From: CAHJXF01 sp038240015
GTDB taxonomy: Bacteria > Pseudomonadota > Gammaproteobacteria > Burkholderiales > Burkholderiaceae_D
DNA length: 64,000 nucleotides
Assembly: GCA_038240015.1 (NCBI GenBank)
Contig: JBBSEF010000002.1
Coordinates: 66,386-130,385 of the forward strand
Reading direction: 5' to 3'
Position numbers and translations under genes: made by a program. The notes under the pieces were generated by a model. That model was not told where the DNA came from, did not search any database, and was given only the letters and a program-made list of their open reading frames with translations. Positions 54,540 through 64,000 of this stretch are shown in pieces (position 1 is the stretch's first letter; each line of letters starts with the position of its first letter).

Positions 54540-55066
54540 AGCGACTCGCATTCTTGATCCCGCTCGCAGCCCTCGTCGCGCTCGCGATCGTGCTTGCCGT
54601 CGGGCTCAATCGCGACCCGCGCGAAGTGCCGTCGCCGTTGATCGGTAAGCCCGCGCCCGCGTTCTCGTTGACGCTTCTGAACGATGCGAATCAGACGATC
54701 TCGCGCGACGATCTGCGCGGCAAGGTGTGGATGCTCAACGTGTGGGCTTCGTGGTGCGTCGCGTGTCGCGACGAACATCCGCTACTCGTCGCGTTCGCGA
54801 AGAAGGGTCTGGTCCCGATCTACGGCCTCGACTACAAGGACCAGCGCGACGACGGCAGCGCGTGGCTCGCACGCTTCGGTAATCCCTATGCGTCGTCGCT
54901 GTTCGACGGCGAAGGTCGCGTCGGCATCGACTTCGGCGTCTATGGCGTGCCCGAGACCTTCATCATCGACAAGAGCGGCACGATCCGCATGAAGCACATC
55001 GGGCCGCTGACGCAAGAAGTGATCGCGACCAAGATCGAACCGCTGATCAAGGAGCTCGATGCGTAG
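54536..55066 (+). CDS. ccmG: Thiol:disulfide oxidoreductase CcmG (DsbE)
   Basis: A 176-residue membrane-tethered thioredoxin-fold protein that reduces apocytochrome or CcmH thiols. N-terminal helix at 4-24; active site C74-VA-C77 in WASWCVACRDE; cis-Pro region YGVPETFIID. Overlaps ccmF by 4 bp and ccmH by 8 bp. Confidence 0.96.
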   Translation: MKRLAFLIPLAALVALAIVLAVGLNRDPREVPSPLIGKPAPAFSLTLLNDANQTISRDDLRGKVWMLNVWASWCVACRDEHPLLVAFAKKGLVPIYGLDYKDQRDDGSAWLARFGNPYASSLFDGEGRVGIDFGVYGVPETFIIDKSGTIRMKHIGPLTQEVIATKIEPLIKELDA

Positions 55067-55514
55067 GACCTGGCTCGCCCTCTCGATCGCGTTGTCGAGC
55101 CTGTTGACGATGCACACGCTGCTCGCGAAAGAGGCGGCGCCCGAAGCCGCCGACCCCGCGCTCGAAGCGCGCATGGTGCACGTCACGTCCGAGTTGCGAT
55201 GTCTCGTTTGCCAGAACCAGACGATCGCCGATTCGCATGCCGATCTTGCCGTGGACCTGCGTCGTCAGGTTCGCGAGCAACTCCAGGAAGGCAAGAGCGA
55301 CCGCGAGATCATCGACTACATGACCGCGCGTTACGGCGACTTCGTCCTTTACCGGCCGCCGTTCAAGGCCGCCACCGCATTGCTGTGGCTCGGCCCTGCG
55401 CTCCTGCTGGTGGGCGGATTTGTCGGGTTGCTGGTCGTACTTGGGCGCCGCGGGCGGATGGCCGCCGACGCGTTCGAACCCGATGACGACGACGATGACT
55501 CCGGCCACACCTGA
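55059..55514 (+). CDS. ccmH: Cytochrome c biogenesis protein CcmH
   Basis: A 151-residue protein with a signal/anchor, the redox motif RCLVCQNQ (C48 and C51), a three-helix domain, and a C-terminal transmembrane helix (about 107-129). It ends in an acidic run (DDDDDD). It is the short CcmH form, separate from CcmI. Confidence 0.95.
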   Translation: MRRTWLALSIALSSLLTMHTLLAKEAAPEAADPALEARMVHVTSELRCLVCQNQTIADSHADLAVDLRRQVREQLQEGKSDREIIDYMTARYGDFVLYRPPFKAATALLWLGPALLLVGGFVGLLVVLGRRGRMAADAFEPDDDDDDSGHT

Positions 55515-56610
55515 CCCCGTGTCGACAGCGACGTCGAGCGAGTCCGCAACCACCGCACCGCGCACTCGTCCCTCGAAGCGGCTGGTCGCGTCGTTGATCG
55601 TGCTCGTGATCGCGGTCGCGATCGCGGGCTATGCGTTCACTGGTTCGCCGTCGCTCGCGCGCCTCGGGGTATCGAGCCCTGCGACCGTCGCGGTGGGCGA
55701 TGGCGGCGCCGCGGGCGAGGCCGACAAGGATCGCGAGATCGGTCTTCAGCAAATTGCACAGATGGTCGGCAAGCTGGCGGAACGCATGAAGTCGCGACCA
55801 GACGATGCCGAAGGATGGACGATGCTGGCGCGTTCGTACTCGGTGCTCGGCCGCTACGCGGACGCCGTCCCCGCCTATCGACGTGCGGCGCAACTCGAAC
55901 CGAAGAATGCGGGACTGCTCGCCGACTTCGCCGCCGTGCTTGCTGCTTCGAACGACGGGCGCGCTACCCCGGAATCGTCGGCGCTGCTCGATCGCGCGCT
56001 GGCCATCGACCCTTTGCAACCAAAGGCGCTAGCGCTCGCGGGCACGGTCGCATTCGATCGCGGCGATTACGCGGGCGCCGTAGCGCAATGGCGGAAGATC
56101 GCCGACACCTTGCCGCCCGACAGCGAGTTCCACCAGCAGCTGCAGGCCAACATCGATGAAGCGCGGCGTCGAGGCAATCTGCCGTCAGGCGCTGCGTTGC
56201 CGAGGGACGCTGCGCCGAGCGTCGCATCGAACCGCGTCGCGGCCGGCGACAGTGCGAGTTCGAGCGCAAGCATCAGCGGCAAGGTCATGCTCGCTCCCGC
56301 GCTTGCATCGCGTGCCGCGCCGACCGACACCGTGTTCGTATTCGCGCGTGCAGCCGTCGGCGGCCGCATGCCGCTTGCGGTCTTTCGCGCAACCGTTGCC
56401 GACCTGCCGCTCGCCTTCAGGCTCGACGACAGCATGGCGATGACCGCGGCGAAGCTGTCGGATGCAAAGCGGGTGATCGTCGGCGCCCGGATTTCGAAGA
56501 GCGGCAACGCACTGCCTCAGGTTGGCGATCTTTCGGGTGAGAGCGCTGCCGTCGCGCCGGGCTCGAGCGGCCTGTCGATCACGATCGCGGAGGTCGTCGG
56601 CGCAAAGTAG
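55483..56610 (+). CDS. ccmI: TPR protein CcmI (CycH), short form
   Basis: About 375 residues; delivers apocytochrome c to the heme lyase. After a Thr/Pro/Ser-rich N-terminus comes a single transmembrane helix (about 34-52), then TPR repeats (EGWTMLARSYSVLGRYADAV onward) and a C-terminal beta domain (GKVMLAPAL to ITIAEVV). The usual N-terminal module, with a first membrane helix and a cytoplasmic loop, seems absent. Start at 55483 overlaps ccmH by 32 bp; ATG 55495 is an alternative. Confidence 0.88.
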   Translation: MTTTMTPATPDPVSTATSSESATTAPRTRPSKRLVASLIVLVIAVAIAGYAFTGSPSLARLGVSSPATVAVGDGGAAGEADKDREIGLQQIAQMVGKLAERMKSRPDDAEGWTMLARSYSVLGRYADAVPAYRRAAQLEPKNAGLLADFAAVLAASNDGRATPESSALLDRALAIDPLQPKALALAGTVAFDRGDYAGAVAQWRKIADTLPPDSEFHQQLQANIDEARRRGNLPSGAALPRDAAPSVASNRVAAGDSASSSASISGKVMLAPALASRAAPTDTVFVFARAAVGGRMPLAVFRATVADLPLAFRLDDSMAMTAAKLSDAKRVIVGARISKSGNALPQVGDLSGESAAVAPGSSGLSITIAEVVGAK

Positions 56611-56676
56611 CGGCGCGACCGGCGGCTCGATTGAGCTCGGATTACCGAGTCGCAGATTTTTCTTGCCGCAACTCGA

Positions 56677-56722
56677 TTCCTTACCACCAGCCGACTTCCT
56701 TACCGTCAACCGTCTTCCTTAC
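56677..56722. repeat. Three short repeats at exact 19-bp spacing
   Basis: TTCCTTAC starts at 56677, 56696 and 56715. The first two units are similar over about 14 of 19 bp. They sit just past the HiPIP stop (- strand), in the gap between the convergent ccmI and HiPIP genes. Confidence 0.5.
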
Positions 56723-56723
56723 T

Positions 56724-57035
56724 TCAGGCCTTCTTCGCGTACGCGCTGCACCAGCCTTTTGCCGCAACCTGCTTGCCGGTGAACAGAGGACACGGCCCCG
56801 ACGTCGACCCCGGCTTGCCCTGGTACAACTGGCAACCCGCGCAGTCCTGACCCGGCTTGTAGCTCGGAAATTTGGCCTTGTTGGCCTTGGTCGCATCGGC
56901 GACATAGCCGAGTTGAACCGCCGTCGCATCTTTCTCATCGACCATCGGTGCGTCCGCTGCGCGCGCCTGTCCGCCGACGAGCATGGCGACGCCCGTGTAA
57001 GAGATGCCGCGTATGAATTGACGACGTGAGTTCAT
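56724..57035 (-). CDS. High-potential iron-sulfur protein (HiPIP)
   Basis: A 103-residue periplasmic electron carrier with a [4Fe-4S] cluster. The four cluster cysteines are C65 and C68 (DCAGC), C82 (GPCPLF) and C96 (GWCSAY). A twin-arginine signal (SRRQFIRG) precedes the ARA cleavage site, consistent with export of the folded protein by Tat. ATG at 57035 has GGAG 7 nt upstream. It is 37 bp after cytochrome c4 and probably shares its mRNA. Confidence 0.95.
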   Translation of the reverse strand: MNSRRQFIRGISYTGVAMLVGGQARAADAPMVDEKDATAVQLGYVADATKANKAKFPSYKPGQDCAGCQLYQGKPGSTSGPCPLFTGKQVAAKGWCSAYAKKA

Positions 57036-57072
57036 GACCTGCTCCTGATCGAGATGGGGGAGACGCGGGCGA

Positions 57073-57777
57073 CTAACGCAAGCCTGCTGCGTAGTCGGCA
57101 ACGGCCTTGATTTCGCCTTCCGACAACCGCGAAGCGATCGCACTCATCGCTGCATTGTTCCTGCGCGCACCGCTTTTGAATGCGGTCAACTGGGCTTCAT
57201 TGTACTCACCCCATTGACCGGACAGGCGCGGATACTGGACTGGAATGCCCGCCCCGTTCGGATTGTGGCAGGCCGCGCATGCGGGCACGCCCTTGTCGGC
57301 GATGCCGCCGCGCCAGATCTTTTCGCCCAATGCCACCGTGGCCTTGTCCTTCGCGGTTGCAGGTTTGTAGACCTGGCTCGCGTAGAACGCCGAGACGTTG
57401 CGGACGTCCTGGTCCGACAGCGCCATCGCATAAGGCACCATGCTCGCATTCATGCGCACCGGCACCTTGGCGCCTGCCTGCACCTTGAAGTTGTTGAGCT
57501 GCTTGATCAGATAGGCTTCATGCTGACCGGCGAGCTTAGGGAAGGCGTTGCCGATGGCGTTTCCGTCGGGTCCGTGACACGCCGCGCAGACGGCTTGCGC
57601 GATCGCACCCCCTTTGGTGGCATCGACTTTTGGCGCATCGACTTTTGCCGCATCGGTTTTTGTTGCGACGGCGCCTTCGGATTTCGTCGGCGCGTCTTCG
57701 GCGAACGAGGATGCCGCAAGTCCCGTCGACAGGAGCGCGATCGTCAAGTACGCAGACAATGCGAAAGCACGGGTCAT
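57073..57777 (-). CDS. Diheme cytochrome c4
   Basis: A 234-residue exported protein with two CAACH heme sites (C64/C67/H68 and C167/C170/H171), each in its own cytochrome c domain, with downstream Met ligands. Signal peptide about 1-25; a short Lys/Val/Asp/Ala repeat (AAKVDAPKVDATK) links it to the first domain. It probably carries electrons to a terminal oxidase. Start at 57777 follows GAGG. Its heme is attached by the Ccm system encoded next door. Confidence 0.95.
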   Translation of the reverse strand: MTRAFALSAYLTIALLSTGLAASSFAEDAPTKSEGAVATKTDAAKVDAPKVDATKGGAIAQAVCAACHGPDGNAIGNAFPKLAGQHEAYLIKQLNNFKVQAGAKVPVRMNASMVPYAMALSDQDVRNVSAFYASQVYKPATAKDKATVALGEKIWRGGIADKGVPACAACHNPNGAGIPVQYPRLSGQWGEYNEAQLTAFKSGARRNNAAMSAIASRLSEGEIKAVADYAAGLR

Positions 57778-57924
57778 TTCAACCTCTGTAAAACTACGGG
57801 ACGGATCGCAGAAGACCACGCGTTTTTATTTCGATGAACGTTTTGGCCTCAGATCGTGCACGCTGCTGCAGCGATCGAGAGAGACACGCGATGCGCGAGT
57901 CGCGGCAGCCTGACGAAGCGCCGT

Positions 57925-57930
57925 ATTATA
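57925..57930 (-). promoter_or_regulatory. Consensus -10 upstream of cytochrome c4
   Basis: TATAAT on the - strand about 148 bp before the cytochrome c4 start. No matching -35 is evident, so the promoter may need an activator. The rest of 57778-58039, the divergent gap to engB, shows no gene. Confidence 0.4.
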
Positions 57931-58039
57931 CAGAGTCCCCTGCTAGATCCCCTACCCGAGCGCGCTCCGCGCGGGCCGCGCACAGTCCCCGCGCGGCGAC
58001 GCGCTCACTCGACACGCACACGCCAGTTCCGTTAACCGC

Positions 58040-58738
58040 ATGTCCATCCTTCAACAGGCACACTTCTTCACGACGGTCGATCGGCTGCATCAATTGCCGC
58101 TGTTGGGTTTGCCCGAACTCGCGTTCGCGGGTCGATCGAACGCGGGCAAGTCGACGGCGATCAATTCGATCACCCATCAGAAGCGTCTCGCCTTCGCGAG
58201 CAAGACGCCGGGACGCACGCAGCACATCAACTTCTTCGCGGTGGGCGCGCACGCCGATGACCCGGCGATGCCTGCGGGATTTCTCGTCGACCTGCCGGGG
58301 TATGGCTACGCACAGGTCGCGCGCGACTCGCGGGCGCATTGGGAAGAAACGCTGGGCACCTACATTCGCCGGCGCAACGAGCTCGTCGGGCTGGTCCTGA
58401 TCATGGATGCAAGACGACCCTTCACCGATCTCGATCAAACCTTGATCGAGTGGTTCGCCGAGACCGGCAAGCCCATCCATGTATTGCTCACCAAAGCCGA
58501 CAAGCTCAATCGCAGCGAACGCGCGAGCGCCTTGCGTGTCAGTCAGGATTCGCTGGCTCGATACACATCGCTGTACGGGGCCATGCACACTGCCCAATTG
58601 TTTTCTGCACTAGACAAGACCGGCATCGATGAGGCCGATATGCGCGTGCTGGAGATGTTGGGACTCGATGGCCGACTCGATGTGCGCTCACCAGAGCATG
58701 TCGTGCAGGCAAAAAAAACCCCGGCGCAAGGGGAATGA
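58040..58738 (+). CDS. engB: Ribosome biogenesis GTPase EngB (YsxC/YihA)
   Basis: A 232-residue TRAFAC GTPase needed for 50S subunit assembly. G1 GRSNAGKS at 31-38, G2 region TPGRTQHINFF, G3 DLPGYGYA, G4 TKADKL. The last codons (AKKTPAQGE) run through an A8 tract and half of a hairpin that form an intrinsic terminator for a transcript on the opposite strand. Confidence 0.96.
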   Translation: MSILQQAHFFTTVDRLHQLPLLGLPELAFAGRSNAGKSTAINSITHQKRLAFASKTPGRTQHINFFAVGAHADDPAMPAGFLVDLPGYGYAQVARDSRAHWEETLGTYIRRRNELVGLVLIMDARRPFTDLDQTLIEWFAETGKPIHVLLTKADKLNRSERASALRVSQDSLARYTSLYGAMHTAQLFSALDKTGIDEADMRVLEMLGLDGRLDVRSPEHVVQAKKTPAQGE

Positions 58739-58747
58739 CACCGGGGT
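58711..58747 (-). terminator. Rho-independent terminator of the small RNA
   Basis: On the - strand a 7-bp stem ACCCCGG (58747-58741) with CCGGGGT (58724-58718), a 16-nt loop, and an eight-T tract (58718-58711). On the + strand no T-run follows the hairpin, so it does not serve engB. Confidence 0.8.
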
Positions 58748-58807
58748 GATAACGCCTTATCTTAAAGGCACCCGCTCAGGGAGGAGAAGCGGGGGACGGC
58801 GTGAGCC
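58711..58807 (-). ncRNA. Probable small RNA with exposed CUCCUCCC loop
   Basis: Read on the - strand: hairpin 1 CCCGCU (58793-58788), 11-nt loop UCUCCUCCCUG, AGCGGG (58776-58771); a small hairpin GCCUU/AAGGC; then a terminator stem ACCCCGG/CCGGGGU and eight U. The loop of hairpin 1 is complementary to Shine-Dalgarno sequences. Weak -10-like TAACAT lies at 58819-58814, giving an RNA of about 97 nt. Its 3' end is antisense to the engB coding end. The layout fits, from memory, a betaproteobacterial toxic small-RNA family in Rfam; identity is not verified. Confidence 0.65.
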
Positions 58808-58886
58808 ATCCGCATGTTATGAGCACGACCCTTCGTAAAAGTTCTCGACCCGATGGCCGCTGTGTTGTAACAAAATCTCAACCCCA

Positions 58887-59987
<1,101 letters not shown>

Positions 59988-60034
59988 AGACGCTTGCCGA
60001 TGGAGCTTGCTGCACTCTTGCCTGACACGCGCGT

Positions 60035-61297
60035 ATGGACATCTACCTGATCAATGAAACCAGCGTAACCCGAGTCGCCGAGGCGATGGCCCGGCTGCCG
60101 TCACGCGGCTTTCTCTGGCTCGATGCGACCCACGATGAAGTCGCGGCGGATGCCTATGCCTGGCGCGACGCGATCGAGGCCATGATCGGCACGTGCATCG
60201 TCGATCCGCATTTGATCGACGCCGTCAACCTCGGCCATCCATCGTATTTCGATTCGACGCAGGACTACGAGATGGTGGTGTTTCGCAAGCTGTCTGTCGG
60301 AGAGGAAGGCAGCGACGCAACAGCAGCGGCCTCGATCCCGTTGCGACGCGCACGCAACGCGGCAACGCTGCGGCAGATCGCGACGATTCCCGTCACCTTC
60401 TTTCTCTGCGATCGCGCGCTCGTGACCGTCAGTGCGCAGAACAGTACGACCATCAATCAGGTGCGCACGCGTTTGCTCGACTTTCGCGATCGGAACCTCG
60501 CCAATGGCATCGTGTCGGCCGATGGCAACTACGGCGCGGCGGAGTCCGACGCCGAGGCGCGCCTGGTCGGCAAGGTCAAGAGCGCAACCACCGCGCATCA
60601 GGGCCGCCCGCCGTCGCGACCCGAAGACCTGATGCTTCGGTTGCTCAACGCGATGGTCGATCGCTACCTCGCGCTGCGCCAGCCGCTCACCGATCAACTC
60701 GATCGCTGGCAACGCGAGCTGCTCGATCCGAAGCGCCTGTTCTCCGACTGGCAGGCATTGCTCGACGCGCGCATTGAATTGCGCAAGCTCGAGAACCTGT
60801 GCGAAGAGCAGCGCGATGCGTTGCAGGAATTTCGCGACAACCTGGTTGACGGCATTGACTCGGCGCGACGAGTGAGCGCCGACGACAAGCGCCGCAACGA
60901 CGTGCTGCTGGTGCGCGCCAACGATGTGATGGAACACGTGCAGCGCGTTCTGCACCACGCGGCCCGCCTGCAGGACTCGATCGAGTCGGCGATCCAGCTG
61001 CACTTCTCGGCGACCGCGCATCGCACCAACGAGATCGTGCGCCTCTTGACGATCATCACGGCGGTGTTCGCACCATTGACCCTGATCACCGGAATCTTCG
61101 GGATGAATTTCAAATACATCCCGGGGCTCGATCATCCCGACGGCTTCTGGATCACGATTGCCGCGATGGTGGCCGTCACGGTGGGTCTCCTGGCCTTCTT
61201 TCGCAGGCGACGCGTGATCGACCAGCCGCTCGTGTCGCGGCGTCGCAGGCGTCCGCGCGCGGCTCTCGAGGCCGAACCGGAGACCGTGCTCGAATGA
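60035..61297 (+). CDS. corA: CorA-family magnesium/divalent cation transporter
   Basis: A 420-residue protein with a large cytoplasmic domain, a long stalk helix (about 215-340) and two C-terminal transmembrane helices. The pore motif GMNF (GIFGMNFKYIPGL) follows the first helix. Residues 175-205 form a variable insert. The C-terminus is Arg-rich. It overlaps the next gene by 4 bp, so the two are co-transcribed. Confidence 0.93.
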   Translation: MDIYLINETSVTRVAEAMARLPSRGFLWLDATHDEVAADAYAWRDAIEAMIGTCIVDPHLIDAVNLGHPSYFDSTQDYEMVVFRKLSVGEEGSDATAAASIPLRRARNAATLRQIATIPVTFFLCDRALVTVSAQNSTTINQVRTRLLDFRDRNLANGIVSADGNYGAAESDAEARLVGKVKSATTAHQGRPPSRPEDLMLRLLNAMVDRYLALRQPLTDQLDRWQRELLDPKRLFSDWQALLDARIELRKLENLCEEQRDALQEFRDNLVDGIDSARRVSADDKRRNDVLLVRANDVMEHVQRVLHHAARLQDSIESAIQLHFSATAHRTNEIVRLLTIITAVFAPLTLITGIFGMNFKYIPGLDHPDGFWITIAAMVAVTVGLLAFFRRRRVIDQPLVSRRRRRPRAALEAEPETVLE

Positions 61298-62166
61298 ATC
61301 GCGGCTTCGTACGTCTGTCGTTGATTCTCTCCGCCTTCATCGGCGTCCTCACCGGATGCTCAGGCTCGGGCTCACGCCTCATCAACGCGTTGACGCCCTC
61401 GGATGGCTATGTCGAAACCCACGACATCGCGTACGGCGACGGCCCGCGTCGCACGCTCGACGTCTATCGGCCCGCATCGCTCGCAGTCGGTGCAAAGGCT
61501 CCGGTCGTGGTGTTCTGTTTCGGAGGCAGTTGGCGTACCGGATCGAAGGCGGACTACCGCTTCGTCGCCGACGCGTTGACGTCGCAAGGCATCGTGACCG
61601 TGATCGCGGACTATCGTCTCTATCCCGAAGTCGCCTACCCCGAATTCATCGACGACACCGCCGCCTCCGTCGCGTGGACCTTTCGTGAGATCGAGCGATA
61701 CGGCGGCGACTCGAAGCGCATCTTCGTCGCAGGCCACAGCGCGGGCGCATACAACGCGGCGATGGTGGCGTTCGATGCCCGCTGGCTGGCGCGCTACGGC
61801 ATCGAGCTCGATCAACTGCGCGGCTTCGTCGGACTGGCGGGTCCGTACAATTTCCTGCCGATCAAGGACGAGGGAGTCAAGGAGGTGTTCGATTGGCCCC
61901 GCACGCCGCCCGACTCGCAGCCGATCAACCACGTCACGCGCGCCTCGATCCCGTCGCTGTTGATCGCGGCGAAGAACGACAGCTTCGTCTATCCGCAAGT
62001 CAATACCGAGCCCATGGCCGAGCGCCTGCGCGCCGCCGGCGCTGAGGTCACGGTCGATATTCACGGGGGCGTGAGTCACGTCACGCTGGTGGGCGCGATG
62101 TCGCGCCCATTGCGGGCGCTTGCCCCGGTGACCAAGGAGTTCACCGACTTCGTCTTGACGCATTGA
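61294..62166 (+). CDS. Lipoprotein alpha/beta hydrolase (esterase-like)
   Basis: A 290-residue alpha/beta hydrolase with a lipobox LTGC (acylated Cys at 22). The nucleophile elbow is GHSAG (S149); FCFGGSW near residue 77 is the oxyanion-hole region in place of HGGG; NDSFVYP and GVSHVTL supply the likely Asp and His. Family members hydrolyse short-chain esters or resemble BD-FAE/kynurenine formamidase; the substrate here is unknown. ATG overlaps the corA stop. Confidence 0.88.
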   Translation: MNRGFVRLSLILSAFIGVLTGCSGSGSRLINALTPSDGYVETHDIAYGDGPRRTLDVYRPASLAVGAKAPVVVFCFGGSWRTGSKADYRFVADALTSQGIVTVIADYRLYPEVAYPEFIDDTAASVAWTFREIERYGGDSKRIFVAGHSAGAYNAAMVAFDARWLARYGIELDQLRGFVGLAGPYNFLPIKDEGVKEVFDWPRTPPDSQPINHVTRASIPSLLIAAKNDSFVYPQVNTEPMAERLRAAGAEVTVDIHGGVSHVTLVGAMSRPLRALAPVTKEFTDFVLTH

Positions 62167-62194
62167 CGTGCAACGCGACGCGGTCGCGGCAAGG

Positions 62195-64000
<1,806 letters not shown>

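Noticed and set aside
58719..58747. Intrinsic terminator for engB on the + strand
   Set aside because: No T-run follows the hairpin on the + strand. The eight-base A tract precedes it, which makes it a terminator only in the - direction.

Overview
The window is a 64-kb stretch of GC-rich bacterial chromosome, gene-dense and mostly housekeeping. Gene content and order point to a betaproteobacterium close to Burkholderiales. The signs are the accC-prmA-DUF3426 junction, the pilS-pilR-ampD block next to nrdAB with a lysine/alanine-rich histone H1-like gene, ffh divergent from a CcsA-like gene, a complete dcw cluster continuing to lpxC/dciA/M23/secA, and engB-hemB. No phage, IS element, CRISPR array, rRNA or tRNA was seen. 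The only accessory patch is a toxin-antitoxin island at about 20.5-21.6 kb.

Layout. 1-3.6 kb (+): the tail of accC, prmA, a zinc-ribbon/DUF3426 membrane protein, a PfkB-family kinase and a glycine-zipper lipoprotein. 3.6-9.6 kb (-): yggT, the histone-like gene, nrdB and nrdA. The region upstream of nrdA (9.55-10.09 kb) holds a candidate promoter, two NrdR-like boxes 32 bp apart and an array of DnaA-box-like repeats. 10.1-15.6 kb (-): ccsA-like, PP0621-like, pilS, pilR, ampD. 15.7-17.9 kb (+): ffh and an OmpA-like lipoprotein. 18.1-25.5 kb (-): secA, ltaE, vapBC, remnants of a second (HigBA-like) module, then trpG-trpD-trpC with no trpE beside them. 25.7-28.2 kb: an M23 peptidase, dciA (+) and lpxC. 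28.3-49.4 kb (-): an M1 aminopeptidase, then the dcw cluster read from mraZ at its far end: mraZ-rsmH-ftsL-ftsI-murE-murF-mraY-murD-ftsW-murG-murC-ddlB-ftsQ-ftsA-ftsZ. Most neighbours overlap by 1-8 bp, which suggests one long translationally coupled operon. Its promoter carries four tandem MraZ-type decamers. 49.8-56.6 kb (+): a complete cytochrome c maturation System I operon, ccmABCDEFGHI. 56.7-57.8 kb (-): cytochrome c4 and a HiPIP. 58.0-62.2 kb (+): engB, hemB, corA and a lipoprotein esterase. 62.2 kb to the edge (-): the C-terminal part of uvrA.

Functionally the window joins envelope growth and division (dcw, lpxC, secA, M23, ampD), dNTP supply (nrdAB), replication start-up (dciA), heme and cytochrome c biogenesis (hemB, ccm, c4, HiPIP), type IV pilus regulation (pilSR) and part of tryptophan synthesis.

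The signals most worth following are: (1) a probable small RNA on the - strand between hemB and engB, showing a CUCCUCCC (anti-Shine-Dalgarno-like) loop and ending in a strong intrinsic terminator inside the engB 3' end; (2) the DnaA-like/NrdR-like control region of nrdAB; (3) the MraZ decamer array over the dcw promoter; (4) the decayed HigBA and intact VapBC modules sitting where trpE would be expected.
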